A stretch of DNA of 64,000 nucleotides from Caldisericia bacterium (GCA_017999835.1 JAGNLA010000003.1:1-64000); one strand, 5' to 3'; shown: positions 34,301 to 43,622, numbered from the stretch's first letter. Numbers and translations: made by a program. The notes: generated from the sequence alone by a model not told the origin.

Positions 34301-36819
34301 TAACTCAGGCTCAGTGCTCAAGTCCGGTCATTCCAGAATCTTACACAATATTCAAAGCAGTAGCTTTAAGGTCTTCACCACAGATAAAGATTACTGCTGG
34401 TTCTTATGGTTCTCAAATTGTGTTTACAACACCTGTTGATGTAACAGTGGACCCAGATAATGATGTTACGACGCCGGATATTGTGATGACTTTGAATAGG
34501 CCAGGTAGAGAACTTAGCACAATTAACAAGGGTGCAGTACAAAATCCACCAAAAGCAGGTAACTATCAGTTATGGGTTTCGACATCCCAAGAGCAAACAC
34601 CAATAATGTCAGAACCATACGAAATTATTGCAGACAAAGACCTTGGATCTGTAAAACTCAACATCATCTCTCCACAGGGAACTGCTTCAGGTGATACCAT
34701 AGAATCAGTTGCAACTGCCGGTCAGCCGATATCGGTTGTGGCTCAGCTTATGGCTGGCTCAAACGGTCTTCCAAATATCTACGTGAAGTTTGAGATCGTC
34801 TCAACACCTCAGCCACAATCGGCATTTTCATCACCAAGCCTTGTTCAGACAAATGACCAGGGACTTGCTACAGTGGCACTCAACCTTTCAGCAACAGCAG
34901 GAACCACAGTCGTTAAAGTTTATCTTCAGGACAAACCATCACTTAGCTGGACAATTAGAATCAACACTGGTCCGGCAACGTCAATTGCCAAGATTGTCGT
35001 TACTCCATCAAATATCGCTCTTACTCCAAACAGCCAGCAGCAGTTCACAGCTCAGGCGTTTGACGCAAATGGCACTGTCATCCAGGGTGCAACATTCACA
35101 TGGGCAGCTGATACTGGCGTGATCAATCCAAATGGACTCTACACCGCACCAACAAACCCAGGCATTGTTGACAAGGTCTATGCAAGGTCATCAGGCAAGG
35201 AAGGGTATGCAACCGTCCAGATAACCCAGCGTCCACAACGCATAGAAGTCACTCCGCAATCAGCCATTATTGCAGCTGGTTCAAAGCAGCAATACAATGC
35301 TCAGGCATATGACTCCTATGGCAACCCGATGAACGTAACGATTTCATGGTCAGTCAAGGCCGGAACAACGGGTCAGGTTGTTGGAGTTATTGATGGAAAC
35401 GGCTTGTTTACCGCCAACTACGGAACAACTGGTGACTCAGTCATCGAAGCCTGCTGCGCAGGCGTTTGTGGAACAGCCAAGATCAATGTCAGCGATGTTT
35501 CAACAACCGTATCAAAAGTTGAAATTATTCCAAACACAGTCACCATGACGATTGGCGGAACATACCAGTTTACAGCCAAGGCTTATGACAGCGTTGGAAA
35601 CGAGATCAAAGGCGCTGCTTTTGTATGGTCAGTAAACCCACCAACATCCGGAACAATCACAACAACCGGCCTGTTTATTGCAGCCCAGCAAGGCGTATCC
35701 GTCGTTTCGGTACAGTCAGGCCAAGCATTCGCCTCAGCCGTTGTAAACGTAGTTCAGGTACAGAGGATTGACGTCACTCCTTCAGACGTGAAACTTGTTC
35801 AGGGCGGCATACAGTCGTTTGTCGCACTGGCATACAACACAACGGGGACGCCAATAACCGGTGTCACATACACATGGGAAGTTCAGCCATCGACACTTGG
35901 AACAATCAGTAATGGATTGTTTATCGCAACTGGAACACCTGGTTCAACAGGTACAGTAATGGCCAAAGCTTTCGGCATGACCGGCGTGGCCAAGGTAACA
36001 ATCGAAGATGCCGACAATGAGAAACCAGTTATCACACTGGTGACCCCTTCAACAAACAGCGCATCTGTGCCTCAGACATCACAGTATCAGATAGAGTTCA
36101 AGGTTACAGACAAGTCGGGTCTTTCAGAAGTCACCGTCAACGGTATACCTGTGACAATGAATGCAAATGGCAACTACACTGCAATCGTTCAGATTGCTGC
36201 TGGTCCAAACATCATTACGATACGCGCAAGAGACAATTCGTCATCAAAGAATGTTGCTGAAACGACTCTAACCATCATTGGCTCGTGCCCAAGAATTCTT
36301 GTGGTAAATGTTGGTTCACAGCAGGCTGCACTCACTGAAAAGTGCGGTTCACAAACCATTGTGAATCTGAGTGCCGTAACCGATATTATCAACAATTCAA
36401 CAATGGTTGGTTTCAGAGATCTTGGCGAAAAGTTGTTTGGCGGAACGGTTTCTTATACGACCAATGCTGACGGGAAGACCGTTAAGGATGTTTCCATTCA
36501 GTTTACAAAAACAAATGGTGACATGATAAGCATTACGTGTGTCATCGGCGAAAAGCTTGCGCTGATAAAGACTGTTACGGCAACCGGAACTGTTTCCAAC
36601 GATGTCATTACGATGCCAAGTGCACCGATTATCGTATCTGCAACCAACAAGGCCGGATCAAGTAATATTTACAAAAAGAACTTAGGAAGAACCATGATTC
36701 CGATGAGAACGCTCGTCGAAGCATTGTTTGGTAAAGAGATCACTGTCAATGGCGCAAAGGTGAACACGGTTAACTGGACAAGCAATAGCCAGCCAATCAC
36801 TTTCACAATCATTCCATGA
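31303..36819 (+). CDS. Giant exported surface protein: Asp-rich repeats, FN3, Big_2 repeats, stalk-like C-terminus
   Basis: 1838 residues from ATG 31303 (GGAG at 31291 and the signal peptide decide this; an earlier start is at 31234). About six copies of an Asp-rich unit, in which a 'GE-x-Y-x-D' phrase leads to 'D-x-N-x-x-G-x-V-S-x-GD-x-RL', lie at residues 160-652 and may bind calcium. An FN3 domain follows at about 710-800. Four Big_2-type Ig domains with the entry V-x-P occupy about 1225-1570 (for example RIEVTPQSAIIAAGSKQQY). A Glucodextranase-B-like domain follows near 1570-1660. The end (about 1790-1838) looks like an incomplete stalk domain (GRTMIPMRTLVEALFG). Parts of the first half are visibly more AT-rich than the flanks. 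It is probably a long cell-surface fibre or adhesin. Confidence 0.8.
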   Translation: MKRMLSTLIVAVMMLTVVSVPQMTNADARGIKVIPYPRTAGKMASYKISFNVTRALEANKDSITVTLPKETVVPDYISSSVISINPKKLIGTDFRLNFSTGGITFTNPLREGDMIKASYTYEASEEYTFMPKATDVKFFDRCYGYAYGGAGSAPSCSTDNRNNNGQFDPGEWVYEDRDHNGRISPGDRRLTVVKGAIAYDAKQNSIVGPGDNDCAQDLNLSTYLNPLIPLSIIKLTMLDMNKDGIYNEGDYLFDDRDQSGSVSIGDNMIAGIAYFPAGTKVELTDPDNGNRLANRPSPTPITLSIYSFRDPLLPVGSAYRHSDDGKTVTAYDPGEAIYFDSPGTSTYMVDAGDIRLTAVTMIRNGNLMMYEAGSTVNNTDADSGTRIIDFKTATGEEEGFISEIGPYYNPGDPIYRNGNGRVNFFTVPSLPMPGDIRLSAWSFSAYEAGTPIQLNDADANQQLVAFNTNPTNKPETMVAWASLMQVQCAVNTLNSFYTSSSTYYTDSPTTNISDTWFPQANAVPVPTWPVTPSPLPATIPPLGTWLYRDMDNSGDVSIGDERLIQVTFPVGGTVIRYSAGSVVKAGELDINQRSFTTWPLGLVPLETNQTASNPTIRHTENIRINNMYDPNEYIYIDNNANNSVDVGDTRLVPTGVVSFGSKPIGTDNPLIGETLTRGWARIENKVIVPYAQAGTKTAALETTPITVLPTLIPPTPPTNLSATYLTLPGGNTPLTNSGTWYVRVSAVNMYGEGEPSEPMAINFPQNGSINSVKLSWRPIPFAVSYRIYKSKNDAYFPPSSLLAEVESPVCEYVDRGTTITEGGLPFPYKASFVTLWRTRGGTETELVEYNCADYELALDSGMIMFRRALRPYEIVLADYKYAPGKSSLGADGNPCKTVYYKDDHVYVDTQRGIGKIIHTPVVDPKIDPLNYCFRLWRAPNIDTNNPYLLRENSDYTINYQTGEITFSSHVVTEGDIITADYDTYEEVAGESLKEAISTGITQAQCSSPVIPESYTIFKAVALRSSPQIKITAGSYGSQIVFTTPVDVTVDPDNDVTTPDIVMTLNRPGRELSTINKGAVQNPPKAGNYQLWVSTSQEQTPIMSEPYEIIADKDLGSVKLNIISPQGTASGDTIESVATAGQPISVVAQLMAGSNGLPNIYVKFEIVSTPQPQSAFSSPSLVQTNDQGLATVALNLSATAGTTVVKVYLQDKPSLSWTIRINTGPATSIAKIVVTPSNIALTPNSQQQFTAQAFDANGTVIQGATFTWAADTGVINPNGLYTAPTNPGIVDKVYARSSGKEGYATVQITQRPQRIEVTPQSAIIAAGSKQQYNAQAYDSYGNPMNVTISWSVKAGTTGQVVGVIDGNGLFTANYGTTGDSVIEACCAGVCGTAKINVSDVSTTVSKVEIIPNTVTMTIGGTYQFTAKAYDSVGNEIKGAAFVWSVNPPTSGTITTTGLFIAAQQGVSVVSVQSGQAFASAVVNVVQVQRIDVTPSDVKLVQGGIQSFVALAYNTTGTPITGVTYTWEVQPSTLGTISNGLFIATGTPGSTGTVMAKAFGMTGVAKVTIEDADNEKPVITLVTPSTNSASVPQTSQYQIEFKVTDKSGLSEVTVNGIPVTMNANGNYTAIVQIAAGPNIITIRARDNSSSKNVAETTLTIIGSCPRILVVNVGSQQAALTEKCGSQTIVNLSAVTDIINNSTMVGFRDLGEKLFGGTVSYTTNADGKTVKDVSIQFTKTNGDMISITCVIGEKLALIKTVTATGTVSNDVITMPSAPIIVSATNKAGSSNIYKKNLGRTMIPMRTLVEALFGKEITVNGAKVNTVNWTSNSQPITFTIIP
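31780..33258 (+). repeat. Asp-rich protein repeat array within the giant surface protein
   Basis: Units seen near 31780, 32017, 32269, 32515, 32929 and 33175. Examples of the core are DRDHNGRISPGDRRL, DRDQSGSVSIGDNMI, DMDNSGDVSIGDERL and NNANNSVDVGDTRLV. The D/N-spaced loop resembles EF-hand or dockerin calcium loops but ends in a constant GD-x-RL. DNA between copies is diverged, so this is an old array. I do not recognise it as a named family. Confidence 0.6.
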
Positions 36820-36847
36820 TCTAGCCAATTGAATACTAGAGATAATG

Positions 36848-36877
36848 AAACCCCTGCCTTTTTGGCAGGGGTTTTTA
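36848..36877 (+). terminator. Rho-independent terminator
   Basis: AAACCCCTGCC/GGCAGGGGTTT (11 bp, loop TTTTT) followed by T. It lies 28 nt after the giant gene. Confidence 0.92.
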
Positions 36878-36980
36878 ATTTTCAGGTCAACAATTTATCT
36901 GTCCCTTAAGAATGTCGGATAAAATGGGTTTGGGTGGGTAATGCCATTCAAATTATTAGCCATAGGGAGGCTAGAAATCA

Positions 36981-37403
36981 ATGACGTTGGATGATGCTGG
37001 GAAACAGGGAATATTGAATTTGTATGCTCTTGTGCAAAGAAATGTTGTTTTGAAAAGGGATTGGTTGAAACTGGGGGTTGTTGAAAGGATGATATTGTTG
37101 ATTTTGCCATCGCTTGTTGATGATTATGGATGCATGGAATATTGCCCAAGAATTATTCGTGCCAGAGTGTTTCAGGAAACAGGAATGAGTCTTTGGAGAA
37201 TTGTTTTGGCAGTAAGAAAACTGATAAAACTGGGATTTATATATATTCACAAAACAAACTGTGGCATGTCGGTGCTGTATGCAAAATTTATTGTAGAAAT
37301 GCTGCCAAGAACCACAAATTCAAAACCCAATCTGCCATTGCCGCCTCAGATAGAGTGGTATGATGATGTAGAAGGGAAATACAGAATAGTTCATTTTGAT
37401 TAA
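36981..37403 (+). CDS. Small winged-helix (HTH_36-like) protein
   Basis: 140 residues; GGGAGG lies 10 nt before ATG 36981. The segment at about 33-95 (RMILLILPSLVDDYG, then FQETGMSLWRIVLAVRKLIKLGFI) fits a winged helix of the kind found in replication initiators and HTH_36 proteins. The N-terminal and C-terminal tails are unrecognised, with two PPQ/PLP-rich turns. It lies between two terminators, so it is a single-gene unit. It could be a transcription or replication regulator or a remnant of a mobile element; target unknown. Confidence 0.6.
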   Translation: MTLDDAGKQGILNLYALVQRNVVLKRDWLKLGVVERMILLILPSLVDDYGCMEYCPRIIRARVFQETGMSLWRIVLAVRKLIKLGFIYIHKTNCGMSVLYAKFIVEMLPRTTNSKPNLPLPPQIEWYDDVEGKYRIVHFD

Positions 37404-37425
37404 AAAGATAGGTATTCACAATACA

Positions 37426-37463
37426 AAACAAAAACCCCGACTTTAAAGTCGGGGTTTTTGTTT
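37426..37463. terminator. Bidirectional terminator
   Basis: A perfect 19-bp inverted repeat with no unpaired spacer (AAACAAAAACCCCGACTTT and its complement). A and T runs on both sides let it end the winged-helix gene on the plus strand and the giant NHL gene on the minus strand. Confidence 0.93.
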
Positions 37464-37478
37464 GAGAAATATATCATA

Positions 37479-40400
37479 TCACGGGGCTGGATATGTTATG
37501 ATGATTTTTCTTTCGGCTGCAATATACTCAACCTTTGCGCCCATTGCGTTGGCAACAAACCTGAGTGGAAGCATTGTTCTGCCTGAGACTATGCATGGGT
37601 AGAGTGTTCCGCTGTCATTGATCTTGGTGTCGACACCGTTGATCTTTGCGACGGTTTTGTCAATCCACAATTCAATGATTTTCTTGGTGCCATTTGGAAG
37701 GGTGTGATTGATTGTAACTTTTCTAGTTTTTGCTTCCCATTCAACGGTTGCGCCAAGCGCATCTGCGATCGGTTTTATTGGCATATAAGTATTGCCTTTG
37801 AGCTTTGCCGGGAGCGGAGGTGAGGCTGTCGTTGGAGCGACAGAAAGTGTGACTTTGTCGTTGTTGACCATCATGGTTGTCTGGTTGAGCCAGAGAAGGA
37901 TTGTCTTTGTCTCTCCGGATGCGCCTTTTGGATCATAGGTGACTTCGAATACATATGATCTGCAGTTGCCAAGTTCATCGCATGATGTGATTTCGAACTT
38001 GTTGAGGCCTTCCTGAAGGTTTACGTCGCTTTTGAAATACCATCTGGTATAGTCATCGGCTGGTGCCGTAACGTCTTCAACAACCGGAACCTGAGTGTCG
38101 TTGATTGTGAGTTTTGAACCTTTGTCTGTATAGCCGTGGAATGTCATTGTCCTGTTGCTGGTTGTGATTGAATACTTCAAGCTACCTTCAACAGCAATAA
38201 CCTGTGGCTGGTCAATGTAAAGATCTGGTGGTGTCGTGTCGCGTGCTATGACAATGCTGATGCCCGAGGTCTCACCTGTGAAATTCTGTGCGATGACAAT
38301 GATGTAATTTGGGCCTTCACGAAGAGAGTAGTTAAACTTGAATGATCCATCAGCGCTCATATTGACAACTTCGCCGCCAACAACGAGGGTCAGTTGGCTG
38401 ATTCCTTCGACTGATTCGCATTTTCCTGTGACTTCGATGGATTCCTGGTTCACTCTCTGGTCAACGTAGTTCTTGATTTTGCTTCTCTTTGCTTGTTCCT
38501 CAGCGGTTGGCCATGGAGAATCCTGCTTTATCGGGGTGAAAAGATGAATAACTGGAGGCAGCGCGTTCTTTCTTACTGAAAGGGTGGTGTCTTCGGTCTG
38601 AACAAGGATCTTGTTGCCTTTTTCACCGAACAGCTGAACATTTTCAAGTCCAACTTTTACATTGTCGATTTCTAGCTTGTCGCCTGAAGCTTTGAGTATT
38701 ATCGAGCAAAGGTAGTCGCCGTCCATGGCTTCGACTGCGTTGCCCTCTCTCTTGATTGTTATGCTGATTCTGCCGGGTTTTACAATCTGTTCAAATGAAG
38801 GCGAACCGCCGTTCTTCTGGAACAGGTTGCCTTTGCCGATCATTGTGTATTCGAGATATTTGTCGTTATAAACAATGTCCAGTCTAGCTTCTTTTATGGC
38901 AACACTTCCACCTGCCATAACCTTTATCTCGGTCTGTTGGCAGATTTTGTTTGAGGCGCACGAAGTGATTGTTTTTCTTTCAGGCTTGAGAGTCAGTTTC
39001 AATGTTTTTGGTTTTGCCATAAACTGGAAAGATTTTTCAATCTTGTTTCCGATAACATCTGAGCCCTTGCCAACGATGCTTAATGGGTAACCTGTTTCGA
39101 CGTACTCGAGATTTTCATTTGCCTTGACGGTGACTTTGCACTCAAATGGCGGGATGCCATTTGCAGGGTCAAATGTCGCAGAGAAGTTCTTCTGTGACTC
39201 TGGTGAGAGTTCAAGGGAAACTGGATTGTTATATTCGTTGATGGGGTCAATTGTGATGGTGAGCTGTGTTTCACCTGCTGGCTCGATGTCGATGAGTTTC
39301 TGACCTGTGATTTCAAATGATGGTGGTTTTGCTGGCTCGACCAGGAGGTTGAGTTTTGCTGATGCAGATTCACCTGAATCAAGGTCGATAACGCTCATGT
39401 TGAAACGGCTTTCAGTGTTGTCAGCAGTGTCTGGTGGGACAGAAATTCTAAATTCAATCTGTGCTGACTTCATTGGATCGAGCTCAATTGGGTTGTCGAG
39501 GCTTTGTGGAACCTGGTCAACCAGGATTTCGTATGGCCAGTTCGAACCGTCAACGTGGCTGAAGTTGAATTTGTAGGATCCCTTGTAATTGCCGATATTT
39601 GTAAGGTTGTACTTGAAATCGGCTCTTGAGCCTGCCTGAACAGATCCATTCTTTCCGTCAGCCTTAGAAAGCAAGAATTTGCTGACAAGAGGCTGCCCAA
39701 GGTCAACGTATGTGGTCTGAAGGACGTTCTTTTTTGTGTTGTCCTGAATCCAGCAAACAAGAAGACAGTTTCTTATGATTGTCTGCCATTCGTATGGTGC
39801 TCTGCCAACCCACGGCCACTTGAATGTAATTTTTTTCTTTGTGACTGTACCTTCCTGAAGGTTGAGTGTTTCTGGCTCGCCAAGACATCCCTTTTCTTCC
39901 GATATGTTATCATCTTTGTCATGGAGCATTTTCATAACGGTAAGAGAGTGCTCTTCTTCACCGTTTGTTGCAGGGAAGATTACGTTGTTTTCAACAAGAA
40001 CAAAGTAAACATGGGCATCCTTGTACTGCGATGAGAGATCCTGGAGTGTTGTGATTTCTACTTCAGCCGTTCCTTCCTTTGTGCTAAGTGCTTTTGCCTG
40101 AAGGAAGAGGTGAACTGGTGTTGTGACGTGTCTGTAGTTTTCAATTCTATGGATGAAACGCCAGTAGCTGTAAGTTGTTCCTGACATTTTTCTGTCTGGA
40201 AGTCTGTCTGGTGGTGGTGTCTGTCTTTCGTGCGGTCCGTCGCCTTCGGAGAAGTTCCAGGTTCCGTTGTAAACTGTGGTTGGGAGACCTTCTTTTGTGT
40301 ACCATCTGTATCTGCAGTGATGCTCTGGCTGGGTCATACCTGAGTTGTCAGAATCGGCGTCAGCGTAGTATGCGATTGGGATGATATGTCTTGGTCCAAA

Positions 40401-43139
40401 TTCTTCCCATGCCCTGTACTGAGCTTCCCTGTGGTATGGGCAGTATTGGCACCATACGGCTGTGAAAGTTTCAGTTAACAGTGTTTGCGGCACAAGTTTG
40501 TCTGCCGTTTCTGTTTTGCCAAGATTCTGGAGAGGTGTGCCTGGGTTGTTGCATGGTTCAACAAGAATAACGATTGAGAAGATGAGCTCCTTGTTGGCTG
40601 ATGAGGACGACTTTGCGATGATGTCGATTTCATAGACGCCTGGGATGATGATTGTTCCGCTCTTTGGCTGGAAACGGAGCTCTGCCTTGTTGTCGTCTGT
40701 GAGTTTTACTGTACCTGGTTTGAATTCAAAGTTGATGCCTGAGAGTTCAAAGCCCTTGCAATCAGTGTTGGCAACTTCGAGACCTTCTGGAAGCACGCAG
40801 TACCTCAGAGGTTTGCTGTACGAGAATCCAACTGGGCGGTCAAAACCGTTCTGCGGATCGATGGTTATTTCGGTGCTTGCAACTGTGTTGCAGCCAATTT
40901 TACAAAATAGCGGTGTGGCTGGATTGATTGAGAAACCGCCTTGATCACTTGGGAGAACTTTGACTGTGACTGACTTCGTGCCTTTATTGGTTGTAATCTT
41001 GATTAACGCTGTAACTTCAGTGCCTGCTGCCATGCCTGTGGAATCAACTTTCACATTGAGGCTGATGACATCGCCGACGAAATTTTTTGGATCAACCGAA
41101 ACGAATGGGGTTGATGATTCGATGTCGACGTTGCCTGTAAGGATTCCGCCTGTCCAGTTTCTGACTTCAATTCTTTTTTCAAGAGAAGTGCCCACTTGCA
41201 TTACGCCAAAGTCCAATATTCTTGGGGCGACCGTTAACCAGATTGTTGGGTTCGGTCTTTCCTTGCCATTGACTGCTGAAACGAAATTGTCTGTGTCGAT
41301 TCTTGGGAGGTTGAAAACTGTTGAGAACGGAACACTCTGAATCCTGGAATTGCCAGTATCGGCGATGTAGACCTGGCTTCCGCCGCAGGCAACACCCTGT
41401 GGAAGAGTGTAAAAACCATAAGCGTTTATTCTGTCCTGATCTTTTGGATCTTCATTTTCATAACCTGATTTTGTGAAGAAAATACAACGCTGTGGTCCGC
41501 CTGGTCTTCCAAAGTCCCAGACTCTTCTTGAATCGCTGTCAAATACCACAAGACCGTCGTTATATGTGTCGGCAACGTAGATTCTGCCAGTGGCATCGAA
41601 TGCGACATCACTTGGGAAGTAGAGCATTCCTGGCCCTTTACCTCTGTAACCCATCTGTCTGATGTAGCTGCCGTCTTTGATGCTGAACATCTGCACCCTG
41701 CAATTGGCAGAGTCAGCAACGATGAGTCTGGAGCCGTCGGTTGCAATTCCGAGTGGGTTGTTGAACTTTCCTGGGTTTGAACCAAAACCACCGAATTGAC
41801 GGGAGAAGTCTCCTGAGAGCGTGAACTCCTGGACAAGGTTGTTGCCTGAGTCGGAAACAAACAGCTTACCCAGTGATGGGATCACGGCCACGTCTGACGG
41901 TCTGCTTAGTTTGCCCTGACCGTTGCCGAAGCTGCCGATGGTTTTTTTGTATGCTCCGTCGTAAGCGAAGATCTTGACGCAGTTGTTGCCTGTGTCAGCG
42001 ACATAGATGTTGGAATCGTCAACTGCGACGCCCGATGGTGTGTTGAGATCCTTGTCACCTGAGCCGAACTGGCCGAATTCACTGTCGAATGCACCTGACT
42101 TGTTGTAGATAACGATTTTGTGGCGTGCGCTGTCGGCAACAAATATCTTCTCGCCGTAGTAGGCAACGCCTGTTGGTGCGCCAAAGCTTCCCATGGCGTC
42201 CTTGGCTTCCAGGCCGAAGATGCCGATGTATTTGCCTGTAAGGTCAAAAATGTCGACTCTGTTGTTGTCGTAGGATGAAACGTAGATCTTGTCCTCAAGA
42301 ATGGCAACACCCATTGGCTTGGAGAGCTGTCCTGGTCTTGATCCGGCTTCACCGAAGGAGGAGATCTGATTTCCGTCAGCGGAGAAGATGACGACTTTGT
42401 TTTCAAAAGTGTCAGTGACTATGATCTTTGAGTCGATGTGAGCGATACCGTAGTAATTGCCTGAACCAAAGCTGGTTTCATAATTGCCGTCGACAGAATA
42501 AACATGGATTTTGCCGGCAACTGAGTCGGTTACATAGACTTTGTTTGCAACAACACAGACACCTTCTGGTTGAATCATCTGGCCAGTTGCGCCACCATAG
42601 GAACCGATTGTTGAGAGATACTTGCCGCTGATGTCGGTAACGATTACGTTTCCTACGCCCGTGTTGGCGATGTAGATCTTATTGTTGTCAACCCAAATTC
42701 CGTTGGCATTTTTAAGGAGAAGATTGCCGTTGGCATCAACAATTGGAAATTCGCCTTCGAATGCTTCATCCTCAGCCTTGTTTGATCTGACCAGGATTTT
42801 TCCCTGCGCCCTGTCGAGCCAGTAGATTTTTTCCTTGGCAATTGCAATGCCGCCAGATTTTGTGGTCATATGCTCATTGCTTCCATAAAGGCCATACGAA
42901 AATTGAGGTTTTCCGCCCTTCATGACTGCCTGTACCCTGTGGTTGATGCTGTCAACGATGTAAAGTCTCAGGCCTTCGGCAGCAAGCCACGTTGGCCCAA
43001 CAAAAACGCCATTTGGGGAACTTTTGCCGATGTTGGTGATGCCGAAGCTTGATGCTGCTTCGGTCTTTGCCGGCAATGAGATGATGCCAGCCGGAATGAT
43101 AAGCATCATGCTTACCATCAACAAAACAATTTTCTTCAT
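37479..43139 (-). CDS. Giant exported NHL-propeller protein with Omp28 thioredoxin, cohesin-like and stalk domains
   Basis: 1886 residues from ATG 43139 (minus), preceded by AAGGGG; an in-frame start at 43169 would precede the signal peptide. NHL-type propeller blades fill about 30-615 (repeated 'P-x-G-V-A ... I-Y-V-A-D-T' phrases). An ASH/PapD-like sandwich lies at about 640-745. An Omp28-type thioredoxin domain (about 885-1000) has CQYC at 897-900 (TFTAVWCQYCPYH). Further sandwiches follow, then a cohesin-like domain (about 1400-1540), a glucodextranase-B-like segment near 1600, and two stalk domains at about 1755-1886 (NTYMPIKPIADALGATVEW and RTMLPLRFVANAMGAKVEY). It is surface or secreted, possibly both a thiol-redox and scaffold protein. 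Confidence 0.82.
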   Translation of the reverse strand: MKKIVLLMVSMMLIIPAGIISLPAKTEAASSFGITNIGKSSPNGVFVGPTWLAAEGLRLYIVDSINHRVQAVMKGGKPQFSYGLYGSNEHMTTKSGGIAIAKEKIYWLDRAQGKILVRSNKAEDEAFEGEFPIVDANGNLLLKNANGIWVDNNKIYIANTGVGNVIVTDISGKYLSTIGSYGGATGQMIQPEGVCVVANKVYVTDSVAGKIHVYSVDGNYETSFGSGNYYGIAHIDSKIIVTDTFENKVVIFSADGNQISSFGEAGSRPGQLSKPMGVAILEDKIYVSSYDNNRVDIFDLTGKYIGIFGLEAKDAMGSFGAPTGVAYYGEKIFVADSARHKIVIYNKSGAFDSEFGQFGSGDKDLNTPSGVAVDDSNIYVADTGNNCVKIFAYDGAYKKTIGSFGNGQGKLSRPSDVAVIPSLGKLFVSDSGNNLVQEFTLSGDFSRQFGGFGSNPGKFNNPLGIATDGSRLIVADSANCRVQMFSIKDGSYIRQMGYRGKGPGMLYFPSDVAFDATGRIYVADTYNDGLVVFDSDSRRVWDFGRPGGPQRCIFFTKSGYENEDPKDQDRINAYGFYTLPQGVACGGSQVYIADTGNSRIQSVPFSTVFNLPRIDTDNFVSAVNGKERPNPTIWLTVAPRILDFGVMQVGTSLEKRIEVRNWTGGILTGNVDIESSTPFVSVDPKNFVGDVISLNVKVDSTGMAAGTEVTALIKITTNKGTKSVTVKVLPSDQGGFSINPATPLFCKIGCNTVASTEITIDPQNGFDRPVGFSYSKPLRYCVLPEGLEVANTDCKGFELSGINFEFKPGTVKLTDDNKAELRFQPKSGTIIIPGVYEIDIIAKSSSSANKELIFSIVILVEPCNNPGTPLQNLGKTETADKLVPQTLLTETFTAVWCQYCPYHREAQYRAWEEFGPRHIIPIAYYADADSDNSGMTQPEHHCRYRWYTKEGLPTTVYNGTWNFSEGDGPHERQTPPPDRLPDRKMSGTTYSYWRFIHRIENYRHVTTPVHLFLQAKALSTKEGTAEVEITTLQDLSSQYKDAHVYFVLVENNVIFPATNGEEEHSLTVMKMLHDKDDNISEEKGCLGEPETLNLQEGTVTKKKITFKWPWVGRAPYEWQTIIRNCLLVCWIQDNTKKNVLQTTYVDLGQPLVSKFLLSKADGKNGSVQAGSRADFKYNLTNIGNYKGSYKFNFSHVDGSNWPYEILVDQVPQSLDNPIELDPMKSAQIEFRISVPPDTADNTESRFNMSVIDLDSGESASAKLNLLVEPAKPPSFEITGQKLIDIEPAGETQLTITIDPINEYNNPVSLELSPESQKNFSATFDPANGIPPFECKVTVKANENLEYVETGYPLSIVGKGSDVIGNKIEKSFQFMAKPKTLKLTLKPERKTITSCASNKICQQTEIKVMAGGSVAIKEARLDIVYNDKYLEYTMIGKGNLFQKNGGSPSFEQIVKPGRISITIKREGNAVEAMDGDYLCSIILKASGDKLEIDNVKVGLENVQLFGEKGNKILVQTEDTTLSVRKNALPPVIHLFTPIKQDSPWPTAEEQAKRSKIKNYVDQRVNQESIEVTGKCESVEGISQLTLVVGGEVVNMSADGSFKFNYSLREGPNYIIVIAQNFTGETSGISIVIARDTTPPDLYIDQPQVIAVEGSLKYSITTSNRTMTFHGYTDKGSKLTINDTQVPVVEDVTAPADDYTRWYFKSDVNLQEGLNKFEITSCDELGNCRSYVFEVTYDPKGASGETKTILLWLNQTTMMVNNDKVTLSVAPTTASPPLPAKLKGNTYMPIKPIADALGATVEWEAKTRKVTINHTLPNGTKKIIELWIDKTVAKINGVDTKINDSGTLYPCIVSGRTMLPLRFVANAMGAKVEYIAAERKIIITYPAP

Positions 43140-43141
43140 AT

Positions 43142-43200
43142 CCGACCCCTTAAATGTAAATAAATACACTTCTAAAGTGTATTTTGGAGTATAAGGTCGG
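43142..43200 (-). promoter_or_regulatory. Structured 5' leader that can hide the ribosome site of the giant NHL gene
   Basis: In the minus-strand RNA, CCGACC-TTA (43192-43200) can pair with TAA-GG-GGTCGG (43142-43152, a GG bulge), which includes the AAGGGG ribosome site. Inside it is a perfect 9-bp hairpin AATACACTT/AAGTGTATT (43163-43183, 3-nt loop). The arrangement resembles that at 19740-19798 in layout, not in sequence. Confidence 0.4.
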
Positions 43201-43612
43201 TATGGTTAAACTCAACGTGAATAAGATTAGGACAACTTTAAGAAAGATAAGACAGCCTCGAGTTTTTTTAACAAGAGAGACGGTATTGTTAAATAATTGG
43301 GCTAGCATTTAAAATTGTAGTTGGGGTAAGAGTATTTGGCAATATTGGTAATGATTATACTCTTGCTTTAGAATCTGGAATTATCAAAATATAAAGACGA
43401 TGTCATCAAATTAATACTCTTGCGGTAAAAAACAATTGAAAATGACATCATGAATTGCAAGCAAAAATGCCATCTTAGTTATCTATAATTAAATCAACAA
43501 TTATTTTGTTGTGAGCAATGACTTTTTTATGAAGCTATATCGAGGATTGGGGGTTTGATTTTTTATTCATATAGCAATATTGCATTAACTTTTTTGATTG
43601 GTATAAAAACAT
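43201..43612. other. Noncoding divergent intergenic region
   Basis: About 410 bp between divergent genes, AT-rich, with no coding sequence I can support. A GATGTCAT (43399-43406) and ATGACATC (43441-43448) pair form an inverted repeat 34 nt apart, and a TATAAT occurs near 43485 without a matching -35 box. Confidence 0.5.
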
Positions 43613-43622
43613 CGGAGGTTTG

